Source: Paenibacillus xylanilyticus (GTDB lineage Bacteria > Bacillota > Bacilli > Paenibacillales > Paenibacillaceae). From it: DNA of 64,000 bases. Below, in pieces: positions 49,553 to 57,922 of the stretch (positions within the stretch are counted from its first letter, which is position 1; the number at the start of each line of letters is the position of its first letter). The stretch lies in the NCBI RefSeq assembly GCF_009664365.1, contig NZ_CP044310.1:6139501-6203500 (forward strand), read 5' to 3'. The notes under the pieces are model-generated. The model saw nothing but the letters and a program-made list of their open reading frames with translations, was not told the origin of the DNA and ran no database searches. Position numbers and translations under genes: made by a program.

Positions 49553-50590
49553 TTACAGCTTGCCTTCCTCGCGGTCTCCGGCGATAACTTCGTCCGTCTC
49601 GATGACGTAATTTACGATCTCTTCCACGGTGGTATAAGCCACGCCAACATACGTATCTGCAGCTCCATAATAAATGGCGATTCGACCTGTCTCCGCATCA
49701 TGCAGTGTAGCGCATGGGAAGATGACATTGTCCACAAAGCCTTGCTCCTCATACCATTTCTCAGGGGTCAGCACGAAATTCGAGGAGCGATATTTTACTT
49801 TCGATGGCTCATCCAGATCCAGAATGACTGCACCCATGCTGTATACAAATCCGTTGCATGTTCCGGTGACACCATGGTAGAACATCAGCCAGCCTTCAGA
49901 TGTTTCAATCGGAGCAGGACCGCCGCCAATCTTGACCGATTGCCACCATCCCTGTCCGCCTTTGCTCATGACATGGCGATGCTTGCCCCAGTACACAAGA
50001 TCAGGACTTTCACTCAGGAAAATGTCGCCGAACGGCGTGTGGCCGCTGTCGCTTGGTCTGGACAGCATGACGTAGTTGTCATTGATTTTGCGAGGGAACA
50101 ACACACCGTTGCGGTTAAAGGGAAGCATGGGGTTCTCGAGACGGACAAACGTTTTGAAATCATCCGTCTTCGCCAGACCAAGTGCGGCCCCGTAAAAATC
50201 GGTACACCAGATGATATAATACGTGTCTTCCACCTTAACCAGACGCGGATCGTATGCATAGTTCGGCATGAAGGGATCTCCGTTCTCATCCACAAAAGGA
50301 ATGCGCTCCTCTTCAATCGTCCATGAAAGACCGTCTTCACTCAAACCCATATGCAGGTGCGGACGACCATTAATCGTTTCGGCGCGGAACACACCAATGA
50401 ACTTTCCTTCATAAGGAACAACGGCACTGTTAAAAATGCGGGCAACTCCTTTGACCGGGTTACGCGGCACGACCGGATTGGCTGAATGTCTCCAGACCGG
50501 CCCTTCTGTTCCCTCCGGTTTATCCTCCCAAGGCATATTCGGCAGGGCATCTCCAACAATGTGTACGTTTTTCGGTTTAACAACTGTCAT
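49553..50590 (-). CDS. GH130 beta-mannoside phosphorylase
   Basis: 345 residues, five-bladed beta-propeller: RIFNSAVVPYEGKFIGVFRA, then NYAYDPRLVKVEDTYYIIWC with the conserved Asp of GH130, and LGLAKTDDFKTF, GGGPAPIETSEGW, and IAIYYGAADTYVGVAYTT. GH130 enzymes phosphorolyse beta-mannosides to alpha-D-mannose 1-phosphate, saving ATP. ATG 50590 follows AAGGGAG by 9 bases; the longer frame starting at 50677 is unlikely. One of two GH130 genes in the locus; the other is on the + strand. It may take mannosyl-glucose or longer mannooligosaccharides. Confidence 0.9.
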   Translation of the reverse strand: MTVVKPKNVHIVGDALPNMPWEDKPEGTEGPVWRHSANPVVPRNPVKGVARIFNSAVVPYEGKFIGVFRAETINGRPHLHMGLSEDGLSWTIEEERIPFVDENGDPFMPNYAYDPRLVKVEDTYYIIWCTDFYGAALGLAKTDDFKTFVRLENPMLPFNRNGVLFPRKINDNYVMLSRPSDSGHTPFGDIFLSESPDLVYWGKHRHVMSKGGQGWWQSVKIGGGPAPIETSEGWLMFYHGVTGTCNGFVYSMGAVILDLDEPSKVKYRSSNFVLTPEKWYEEQGFVDNVIFPCATLHDAETGRIAIYYGAADTYVGVAYTTVEEIVNYVIETDEVIAGDREEGKL

Positions 50591-50707
50591 CGTTTCATTT
50601 CTCCCTTCGGTGATAAAGGCGACTATATTTCTCCAGGCTTTTTCTACCCTCTCCGTTCCTGTGCATTTGATATCCATTTCAAATCCATTTCGTGCAACCT
50701 TCGCATT

Positions 50708-51547
50708 TTATTTCACAGAGCCTTGGGCGAAGCCGTTGTAGATGTACTTCTGTAACAGCAGGAAGATGATCATCGTTGGAATAATGGCAATCATAATGCC
50801 TGCGCTGATAACCTCCCACTGGGAACCGAATGGCCCCTTGAATTTGAACAAGGCAGTAGATATGACCTGCAAATCGGTCTTTGGCATGTATAGAAACGGT
50901 GTGTAGAAATCGTTATAGATGTTGACCCCTTTTACGATGATGACCGTAACAATCGCCGGTTTCAGCAAGGGCAAAATAATTTTCCAGTAGATTGTGAAGT
51001 AGGAGGCCCCATCCAGCATGGCGGATTCATCGAGTGCATTGGAGATGGAACCCAGGAACTGGAGGAAAATATACACGGCAATGATATCTGTCCCCAGATA
51101 CATCACAATGGCTGCCCAGCGGGTGTTGAACAGATCCAGGGCGTTAATAATCTGGAATGTGGCGACCTGTGTCGTAACACTGGGTATCAGGGTAGCGAGC
51201 AGGAACGCGGCAACCATGATTTTTTTACCTTTAAACTTGAAACGATCCAGCACGTAAGCGATCATGGAGCCCGTTAAAGTCGCACCCACGATGGATATGA
51301 TCAGGATAATAATCGTATTTTTGAAACCGACCAGCATGTTGCCGTCCACAAAAGCCTTGGTATAGTTCGCAAAGTTCAGCCAGTTGGCTGGTGGGGCAAG
51401 CGGACTGCTCGTTGCATATTCGGCGTTGGTCTTAAGCGATGCAAACAGCACCACAACGATGGGTACAAGCGCAATGAACGCGGCAAGAATAAGTGAGGCA
51501 TATTTGAATAGGCTCGCAAGGGTGTATTTAAGTTGATGCACGTTCAT
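50708..51547 (-). CDS. carbohydrate ABC transporter permease (MalG-type)
   Basis: 279 residues, six TM helices; EAA loop DESAMLDGASYFTIYWKIIL. ATG 51547 overlaps the MalF-type permease stop by 4 bases. Part of the mannooligosaccharide importer; ATPase not encoded here. Confidence 0.93.
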   Translation of the reverse strand: MNVHQLKYTLASLFKYASLILAAFIALVPIVVVLFASLKTNAEYATSSPLAPPANWLNFANYTKAFVDGNMLVGFKNTIIILIISIVGATLTGSMIAYVLDRFKFKGKKIMVAAFLLATLIPSVTTQVATFQIINALDLFNTRWAAIVMYLGTDIIAVYIFLQFLGSISNALDESAMLDGASYFTIYWKIILPLLKPAIVTVIIVKGVNIYNDFYTPFLYMPKTDLQVISTALFKFKGPFGSQWEVISAGIMIAIIPTMIIFLLLQKYIYNGFAQGSVK

Positions 51548-52431
51548 TCCTCCCCTTTCATGGTCACACGCTGAACGAGCGTAACGAGAATGACGATGAA
51601 CAGCAGCACAACGGCCATTGCCGATGCCAAGCCCAGTTTGCCGTACTTAAATGCCAAGTGGACAGTCTGGATGACAAAGGTCTCACTTCCGTTGGAGCCG
51701 TCGGTCATAATGTATGGAATATCGAACGCACTGATTGCGCCGCTAATCGCCAAGATCAGGTTGAGCTGCAGGATACGCGTAATACTCGGCAGGATGATAT
51801 GGCGGAACTGCTGCCAGCGATTGGCCCCGTCAATATCCGAAGCTTCATAGACATCCTTTTGAATGGAAGAGATCGCACCGAGGAAGATGATGAAGTTGAA
51901 GCCCATGTATCTCCATACGGATGCGCCTGCAAGTGACACGTTAATAATGTTCGGATTCCCCAGCCAGAGCTGTGTATACTGCCCAAGTCCAACCGCCTGC
52001 ATGAGAGTATCGAGGGTACCGTCCGGTTTGAAGAAAAAGAGGAAGATAAATCCGATGGCTACGCCATTCAGCAGATAGGGGAAGAACAATATCCCTTTGA
52101 AAAAGTTTTTGCCTCGAATTTTGAAACTCAGGATGGTTGCAAAGTATAGGGCCAGACCCATCTGTATGAACGTGGCAGCAAAATAGTAGAGACTGACAAT
52201 AAACACTTTGAAATATTCAGGGTCACTGAAGATCCGCGTGTAGTTCTCAAACCCAACATAGTCGAATCTTTTGCTGTATCCGTTCCAATCGGTGAAGCTG
52301 TATTTAAACATGTTAATGACAGGTAAATAAGCAAACGTGAACAGCAGTGCCAACGGAATAATTGAGAAGGCACAGATGATAAATATGCGCTGCGCTGAAT
52401 AACCCCAATTCGAAATCTTTAAGTATTTCAT
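51544..52431 (-). CDS. carbohydrate ABC transporter permease (MalF-type)
   Basis: 295 residues, six TM helices, EAA loop EASDIDGANRWQQFRHIILP. ATG 52431 has GGAGGT 9 bases upstream; GTG 52440 is the longer option. A hairpin precedes it, probably regulating relative expression against the binding protein. Works with the MalG-type partner and lipoprotein. Confidence 0.93.
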   Translation of the reverse strand: MKYLKISNWGYSAQRIFIICAFSIIPLALLFTFAYLPVINMFKYSFTDWNGYSKRFDYVGFENYTRIFSDPEYFKVFIVSLYYFAATFIQMGLALYFATILSFKIRGKNFFKGILFFPYLLNGVAIGFIFLFFFKPDGTLDTLMQAVGLGQYTQLWLGNPNIINVSLAGASVWRYMGFNFIIFLGAISSIQKDVYEASDIDGANRWQQFRHIILPSITRILQLNLILAISGAISAFDIPYIMTDGSNGSETFVIQTVHLAFKYGKLGLASAMAVVLLFIVILVTLVQRVTMKGEE

Positions 52432-52515
52432 GCTCTCCACACCTCCAAGCGGTTCTGCCGCTTTTATATCGAAAGACTCCCGCCCAATTACGCTGATATA
52501 TCCACTACTGAAGAT

Positions 52516-52550
52516 GGCATTTCACATCCGTTAAACAGATGCAAAATGCC
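52516..52550 (-). other. RNA hairpin between binding-protein and permease genes
   Basis: On the minus strand GGCATTTtGCATCTG and CGGATGtGAAATGCC pair over ~14 bp around TTTAA. No T-run follows, so it is likely a stabilising or partial-termination element that raises the binding-protein mRNA relative to the permease mRNA. Confidence 0.6.
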
Positions 52551-52664
52551 TTGATGAAAAAGGGAATCCCTTCTTCCTTCAGTCCGTGTGCGATGCCTCG
52601 CTGTATGTCAACGGTGGTCAGACGTACGTATTGCAGTGACAACGATGCATCTGCTGTAAACTGC

Positions 52665-53978
52665 TTACTTCGTGAGTTCTGCCCGCGCTTTCACCCATTT
52701 GTCATTCAGATCCTTCATGATGTCGTCATACGATTCGCTGCGGTTACCGATGGCTGCTTCGATAATGCGTTTCTTGAAGTCCGGCTGCCAGAGGCCGATC
52801 TCGCCTTCATTGTCGATTTTATCAACCAAGCCCTCCTGTCCTTCTTTGGCAGGGGTTAATGTGGAGAATGTAACGTCCTTGTATTGATCCAAAATGGGTG
52901 GCAGCTCCGCATTTTTGTCTGCGCTCATGCCTCCGCCTTGCTCAACTGCATAGTTGGATTTCGCGAGGAACCAGTCGATCCATGCTTTCGCAGCAGGCTT
53001 GTTCTCGCTGTTCACGTTCATGCCGATGTTATAGTCTGCGGCGAGCGGAACGACGACCTCACTTGCATTTGTAGGGAATGGCAAGAATCCGATATTATCC
53101 GGTGTATCCGTCAAGCCCTGGATTTGCGTAATCGCCCATGATCCAAGTGCCATCGTTGCAATTTTGCCGTTCGCAAGGTCAGCCTTGGAGCTTTCCCAAT
53201 CGGTTGTGGTTGGATCCTTCTCGATCAGGCCATTCTTGGCAGCATCGTACAGCACTTTGTACAGTTCATAATGCGGCTTGCCGGCCACAAAGTTCTCATC
53301 CGTGTTCGGCTGATCAATGTTAACGTAGTCCACACTGCCTGCAACCGTCGCCAGATCGGACTCCCACTGCGTCAAAGCCCAACCGGACGCATAGTTGGTG
53401 TACAGAGGAATTGCATCTGTATTGTCTTTCACAAGTTGGAGAGCTGCCTGGAACTGCTCAGGCGTCTTGGGCACTTCTGTAATGCCGGCATCCTTGAATA
53501 CCTGCTTGTTATAGATAATTCCAGAGAACGTGATGACGGTAGGGATACCATACACCTGGCCATCGACCATACGTTCTTCAATCCCTGTGTACTTGTCTTT
53601 CAACTCGTCATACGTGCCCAGCGGTTCAAAAAAGTCCGGGATATCGGCAATAGGTACGCTGGTCGGAATCATCAGCACGTCACCGTAGTCTTTGGTACTC
53701 ATCCGGATTTTCACTTGGCCCTCGTAATCGGCCAGTGACTGGAAGTTTACTTTGACATCCGGATACTCCTTGTTAAATGCTGCTGCGTAATCCTTGAACA
53801 CGGTATCCACAATATCCGTACGCTGCGTCAAAACGGTAATCTCACCCTTGATATCCGCAGGATCTGTGCTGATTTCCTCCCCTGCCTGTGAAGATTCACC
53901 TCCGGAAGAGCAAGCTGCGAGTAGTGAAGTAATGAGCAGCATGGTAAGCAGAAGCATCCAGCCTTTGTTTTTCTTCAA
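52665..53978 (-). CDS. mannooligosaccharide-binding lipoprotein of the ABC importer
   Basis: 437 residues. Signal peptide MKKNKGWMLLLTMLLITSLL with lipobox LAACSS; SBP_bac_1 fold (GEITVLTQRTDIVDTVFKDY; SGIIYNKQVFKDAGITEVPK; MALGSWAITQIQGL). It is the first gene of the operon behind a TTGACA/TAAAAT promoter with an operator-like site. Substrate assigned from the locus: beta-1,4-mannooligosaccharides. Confidence 0.92.
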   Translation of the reverse strand: MKKNKGWMLLLTMLLITSLLAACSSGGESSQAGEEISTDPADIKGEITVLTQRTDIVDTVFKDYAAAFNKEYPDVKVNFQSLADYEGQVKIRMSTKDYGDVLMIPTSVPIADIPDFFEPLGTYDELKDKYTGIEERMVDGQVYGIPTVITFSGIIYNKQVFKDAGITEVPKTPEQFQAALQLVKDNTDAIPLYTNYASGWALTQWESDLATVAGSVDYVNIDQPNTDENFVAGKPHYELYKVLYDAAKNGLIEKDPTTTDWESSKADLANGKIATMALGSWAITQIQGLTDTPDNIGFLPFPTNASEVVVPLAADYNIGMNVNSENKPAAKAWIDWFLAKSNYAVEQGGGMSADKNAELPPILDQYKDVTFSTLTPAKEGQEGLVDKIDNEGEIGLWQPDFKKRIIEAAIGNRSESYDDIMKDLNDKWVKARAELTK

Positions 53979-54002
53979 TCGATTCGACCCCTTTGCTAAG
54001 TT

Positions 54003-54023
54003 AATTTAAGTTATCGTTAAGGT
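54003..54023. promoter_or_regulatory. LacI-type operator-like site (SBP side)
   Basis: The + strand has TTTAAGTTATCG|TTAAGGTTA with its left half the same as the minus-strand half of the site at 54145-54160. It lies just after the -10 of the binding-protein promoter. Confidence 0.5.
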
Positions 54024-54033
54024 TACAAATTGG

Positions 54034-54062
54034 ATTTTATTATGGTAACGCTTACCTGTCAA
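54034..54062 (-). promoter_or_regulatory. sigma-A promoter of the mannan operon, with cre-like site in the spacer
   Basis: TTGACA (54057-54062), 17 bases, TAAAAT (54034-54039) on the minus strand. The spacer contains GGTAAGCGTTACC (54044-54056), a palindrome; AGGTAAGCGTTACCA fits the cre consensus except for the second base, so CcpA or the local LacI protein may block the polymerase here. Confidence 0.75.
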
Positions 54063-54106
54063 TTAAATTATTTATTACTTAACAAAAGTTTTTCTCAAAC
54101 GATTGA

Positions 54107-54135
54107 TTGACAACGTCTATATCCGAATCTAATAT
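54107..54135 (+). promoter_or_regulatory. sigma-A promoter of the epimerase-phosphorylase operon
   Basis: TTGACA (54107-54112), 17 bases, TAATAT (54130-54135). The operator palindrome is 9 bases downstream, near the predicted transcription start. Confidence 0.75.
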
Positions 54136-54144
54136 TATTAAATA

Positions 54145-54160
54145 AAGTTACCGATAACTT
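54145..54160. promoter_or_regulatory. LacI-type operator at the start of the epimerase operon
   Basis: AAGTTACC|GATAACTT, 16 bp with a central CG and one mismatch. Centre and arm size are typical for LacI-family operators. A related site sits at the divergent promoter. Confidence 0.7.
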
Positions 54161-54199
54161 AACTAAACTTGATCCTGTAATTCGAAGGGGCGCTTACTT

Positions 54200-55381
54200 A
54201 TGACGAACAGTAGTGACATCCGGACTGAAATAAAAGAACACTGGGAAGGACATATTTTGCCATTCTGGTCTGCCCTCAAGGACCATACCCACGGCGGATT
54301 CTATGGTTGGGTTGCCAATGATCTTCAGGTCGACTCTCTCGCTCCCAAAGGTGGAATCGCCACGGCACGACAGCTGTGGTCTTTTGCAGCAGCTTACCGG
54401 GTAACCGGAAATGAAATCTGGCTTGATCACGCAGAACACGCCTACCGTTTTCTGGCGGACCATGTCCTTGATACGGAATTTGGCGGCATGTATTGGATGG
54501 TGGATGCCGAGGGAGCTCCACTCGATACGAGTAAACATGTGTATACGCAATCCTTCGGGGTGTATTCACTGAGCGAGTACTACCGTGCTACTGGGGATGC
54601 CTCTGCTTTGGAACTTGCTAAAACGCTTTTTGCTCTGATTGAGGATAAAGGCCTCAATGCAGAATTACCTGCGTATAAGGAACAATTCGACCGCTTCTGG
54701 AATGAACAGCCGAATGAAATGCTGAGTGAGAACGGCGTGATGGCGGATTACACGATGAATACACATATCCATGTGCTGGAGGCCTATACCACCCTCTACC
54801 GAGTATGGCCGGATCAGCAGGTGAGAGCGGCGCTAGAACGCCTGCTCGGCATCTTGTATGAACGGGTGTATGACAAGAACACGAAGTTTCTCGGGGTATT
54901 TTTCAACAAGGCATGGGAACCCATTATCGATCTGCAATCCTTCGGGCATGACATTGAAGCCAGCTGGCTAATTGACGACGCGTTGAGAGTGCTGGGGCTG
55001 GATCAACACCCGGAGTACTCTGCGATGGTGACGGATATTGCCTATAACATCTCCAATGTGGCTGTACAGGCCGACGGCTCTCTGATGAACGAACAAGAGG
55101 GAACTCATGTGGATGAGAAACGGATATGGTGGGTGCAGGCAGAGGCGATGGTCGGCTTCTATAACGCCTATCAGCGTACTGGCGACCCTATGTTTCTGGA
55201 GAGAGTGAACCGCTTGTGGGCATATACGAAGGAACATATTATCGATCGTCGTGCTGGCGGGGAATGGTACTGGTCGGTAGACGGAGACGGCGTTCCGGAT
55301 CAGAGTGAAATTGCCGGACCATGGAAATGCCCGTATCACAATAGCAGGTTTTGTATTGAACTAATCGAGAGGATGGGATAA
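54200..55381 (+). CDS. AGE-family cellobiose/mannobiose 2-epimerase
   Basis: 393 residues, (alpha/alpha)6 barrel. HGGFYGWV, MNTHIHVLEAYTTLYRVWPD, FGHDIEASWLIDDALRVLGL, IWWVQAEAMVGFYNAYQRTG and PWKCPYHNSR are the conserved catalytic stretches of cellobiose 2-epimerases, with His in HxH and the terminal C-P-Y-H-N. In the mannan pathway it converts beta-1,4-mannobiose to 4-O-beta-mannosyl-D-glucose. ATG 54200 follows AAGGGGCG. The next gene is 2 bases after its stop, so they are tightly coupled. Confidence 0.93.
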   Translation: MTNSSDIRTEIKEHWEGHILPFWSALKDHTHGGFYGWVANDLQVDSLAPKGGIATARQLWSFAAAYRVTGNEIWLDHAEHAYRFLADHVLDTEFGGMYWMVDAEGAPLDTSKHVYTQSFGVYSLSEYYRATGDASALELAKTLFALIEDKGLNAELPAYKEQFDRFWNEQPNEMLSENGVMADYTMNTHIHVLEAYTTLYRVWPDQQVRAALERLLGILYERVYDKNTKFLGVFFNKAWEPIIDLQSFGHDIEASWLIDDALRVLGLDQHPEYSAMVTDIAYNISNVAVQADGSLMNEQEGTHVDEKRIWWVQAEAMVGFYNAYQRTGDPMFLERVNRLWAYTKEHIIDRRAGGEWYWSVDGDGVPDQSEIAGPWKCPYHNSRFCIELIERMG

Positions 55382-55383
55382 CG

Positions 55384-56568
55384 ATGATACACCCAAAGTA
55401 CAAGGAGTTACTGGAGCAGCAGGAGCAGCTGCTTACACGCCAAAATGAGATTGATCCTGCATTCTACAACGGTGTATATGATCGGTATCGTTATCCGGTG
55501 ATTACTCGCCATCACGTGCCGCTCCACTGGAGATTCGATCTGGACGAAACGACCAACCCCCATTTCATGGAGCGCTTGGGCAGTAACGCTACACTTAATC
55601 CGGGAGCCATCTACTTCAATGGCAAATACGTGATGGTCATCCGAACCGAGGGATTGGACCGCAAATCGATCTTTGCTCTCGCTGAGAGCGACAACGGCAT
55701 CGACGGATTCCGCTTCACGGGTAAGCCATTAGTGTGGGAAGACATCGATGCAGAAGAGACCAACCAATATGATATGCGACTCGTTCAGCATGAAGATGGC
55801 TGGATCTACGGCATCTACTGCTCTGAGCGCAAAGACCCCGAAGCTCCGGCATTTGATACGTCCAGCGCGGTGGCACAGGCAGGTCTTGTGCGCACACGCG
55901 ATCTGGTTAGCTGGGAGCGACTGCCCAACATTACGACAAGCTCACCACAACAGCGGAATGTGGTTCTGCACCCGGAGTTTGTCGATGGCAAATATGCATT
56001 TTACACTCGCCCACAGGACGGATTCATCTCCACCGGCAGCGGCGGCGGAATCGCCTTTGGGCTGTGTGATGATATTCTGAATCCGGTTATTGCCAAGGAA
56101 ACCATCATCGACGAGCGCAAATATCATACGGTATACGAAGTTAAAAACGGCCAGGGACCTGCCCCGCTCAAGACAGATCGCGGCTGGATTCACATTGCGC
56201 ACGGGGTACGCAACACGGCTGCGGGTCTGCGTTATGTACTGTACACATTCGCCACGGATCTGAATGATCCGGCACGAATCATCGCCAAGCCGGGCGGGCA
56301 TTTCATTGCACCTTATGACGACGAGCGTGTAGGCGATGTATCCAATGTTATTTTTTGCAACGGTGCGGTGGTTAATGAACAGGGTAAAGTCTTCATTTAT
56401 TACGCATCCAGCGATACCCGCTGTCATGTGGCGACAACGACGCTGGATAAACTGGTTGATTACACCTTCAACACCCCGGCCGATCCGTACCGTTCCCTGG
56501 ATTGTGCCAGCCAGCGTGGTGATCTGATCGAACGGAACTTGGAACTTTTGCAAAAACAATCGGTTTAA
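55384..56568 (+). CDS. GH130 mannosylglucose phosphorylase
   Basis: 394 residues, five-bladed propeller: NATLNPGAIYFNGKYVMVIR, NQYDMRLVQHEDGWIYGIYC (Asp; Met replaces the Pro of the other GH130), GQGPAPLKTDRGWIHIAHGV and VFIYYASSDTRCHVATTTLD. Coupled to the epimerase whose product, 4-O-beta-mannosyl-glucose, it should phosphorolyse to alpha-mannose 1-phosphate and glucose. GH130 subfamily assignment from context is probable, not proven. Longer than the other GH130 by ~50 residues at the N-terminus (RQNEIDPAFYNGVYDRYRYP). Confidence 0.92.
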   Translation: MIHPKYKELLEQQEQLLTRQNEIDPAFYNGVYDRYRYPVITRHHVPLHWRFDLDETTNPHFMERLGSNATLNPGAIYFNGKYVMVIRTEGLDRKSIFALAESDNGIDGFRFTGKPLVWEDIDAEETNQYDMRLVQHEDGWIYGIYCSERKDPEAPAFDTSSAVAQAGLVRTRDLVSWERLPNITTSSPQQRNVVLHPEFVDGKYAFYTRPQDGFISTGSGGGIAFGLCDDILNPVIAKETIIDERKYHTVYEVKNGQGPAPLKTDRGWIHIAHGVRNTAAGLRYVLYTFATDLNDPARIIAKPGGHFIAPYDDERVGDVSNVIFCNGAVVNEQGKVFIYYASSDTRCHVATTTLDKLVDYTFNTPADPYRSLDCASQRGDLIERNLELLQKQSV

Positions 56569-56690
56569 TATGAAGACCAACCTTCAACCCAAAAACGCAA
56601 GATGCTGAAAAATTAGCGCAGATCCTGCCAGAATTTCTTTATTCCATGTGGGTAACGATGTATACTGATATGGGTGGTTATTATGTTTAA

Positions 56691-56700
56691 GTAAGCGCTA
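56691..56700. promoter_or_regulatory. possible cre/LacI-type half-palindrome before the LacI gene
   Basis: GTAAGCGCTA resembles the GTAAGCG-T-TA core of the promoter-spacer site at 54044-54056, about 55 bases before the LacI start. It could mediate autoregulation. Match is short. Confidence 0.3.
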
Positions 56701-56752
56701 ATCATAATGACAGCACATTGTATGTAAACCGGCTTGAAGGAGGCGACCAAAG

Positions 56753-57784
56753 CTGAAGAACAATATCACCATGCGGGATATCGCCGATAAGCTCGGAGTT
56801 AGCAGTGTGACGGTCTCGAAAGCATTAAATGATAAAGATGGCGTCAGTGGCGAATTGAAGGAAAAAATCAAAGTGCTTGCCGTTCAGATGGGCTATCGGT
56901 ATAATGCTGCAGCCCGCTCGATGAAGGAAGGCTTGACTCATAATATAGGCGTTATTATCCCGGAGCGTTTTACCGGACCTACCCAATCGTTCTACGTACG
57001 CGTATTCCAGCGCATCACCAAGCATTTGGAGGACCAAGGATACTATGGTATTCTGCACATCTTGAATGGTCAGGACGAAGAGGATTTAACACTGCCCAAA
57101 CTATACAGCGACAGCAAAGTGGATGGTTTCATTGTGCTTGGGCAGATCAGCAAAGAGTATATCGAGCTGGTGCAGTCGATGGACGTTCCCAAAATGTTTC
57201 TTGATTTCTACGACGAGCATGCGGATATCGATTCTGTCGTTACCGATAACTTTTACGCTGCTTACGAGCTGACCAACGTTCTGGTCCAGCAGGGACACCG
57301 ACGTATTGCTTATGTCGGGAATCTATATTCTACAAGCAGCATTCAGGATCGATTCCTGGGATATTACAAATCATTGCTGGAGCATCGCTTGCCGATGAAT
57401 CAGGAGCTTGTGCTTAACGACAGGGATGAGCGGGGTACGTTCATTGAGATCGATCTGCCCGAGCAGCTGCCGACGGCTTTTGTATGCAACTGTGATCAGG
57501 TCGCTCATTTACTCGTTCAGAAACTGACCTCCTTGGGGATACAGGTGCCCGCACAATGCTCCGTGGTTGGTTTCGATAACGATATCTATGCCACTCTCTC
57601 CGACCCCCAACTAACTACGGTTGAAGTCGATGTGGAACAGATGGCGCGCACGGCGGTTCAATCCATGCTCAAAAAGATTGATAACCCAAGCCGCAGCTTC
57701 GGACGCGTACATGTGAAGGGCAACATCATTTATCGTGATTCCGTGAGTGCTGCACCTGCCTCTCAGGATGATGAATTGGTTTAA
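56753..57784 (+). CDS. LacI-family regulator of the mannan locus
   Basis: 343 residues if started at CTG 56753 (LKNNITMRDIADKLGVSSVT). AAGGAGG lies 9 bases before the CTG; the first ATG (56771) is 27 bases away, so the CTG looks like the real start. DNA-binding helix-turn-helix in residues 6-26, hinge ARSMKEG, then the periplasmic-binding-protein fold (GVIIPERFTGPTQSFYVRVF; DSVVTDNFYAAYELTNVLVQ; SVVGFDNDIYATLSDPQLTT). It most likely represses the divergent operons with mannobiose or mannosylglucose as inducer. Confidence 0.9.
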   Translation: MKNNITMRDIADKLGVSSVTVSKALNDKDGVSGELKEKIKVLAVQMGYRYNAAARSMKEGLTHNIGVIIPERFTGPTQSFYVRVFQRITKHLEDQGYYGILHILNGQDEEDLTLPKLYSDSKVDGFIVLGQISKEYIELVQSMDVPKMFLDFYDEHADIDSVVTDNFYAAYELTNVLVQQGHRRIAYVGNLYSTSSIQDRFLGYYKSLLEHRLPMNQELVLNDRDERGTFIEIDLPEQLPTAFVCNCDQVAHLLVQKLTSLGIQVPAQCSVVGFDNDIYATLSDPQLTTVEVDVEQMARTAVQSMLKKIDNPSRSFGRVHVKGNIIYRDSVSAAPASQDDELV

Positions 57785-57803
57785 CTCAGGACTTCTGTTG
57801 CTT

Positions 57804-57847
57804 AAAAAGAGTGCTCCCGGCCATGGTGGCTGCAGGAGCACTCTTTG
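57804..57847 (+). terminator. terminator after the LacI gene
   Basis: AAAGAGTGCTCC and GGAGCACTCTTT pair over 12 bp, with a GC-rich loop and a T-run. Confidence 0.88.
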
Positions 57848-57852
57848 TTTAT

Positions 57853-57891
57853 AAAAAATGCGGTGGAGCGGGTTCACATCCCCCCACCGCT
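57853..57891 (-). terminator. terminator after the pectate lyase gene
   Basis: GCGGTGG and CCACCGC pair with further GC pairs, followed by ATTTTTT on the minus strand. Confidence 0.85.
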
Positions 57892-57922
57892 CAGTCAATC
57901 ATAACCTGCTGCATTAGGTTAT

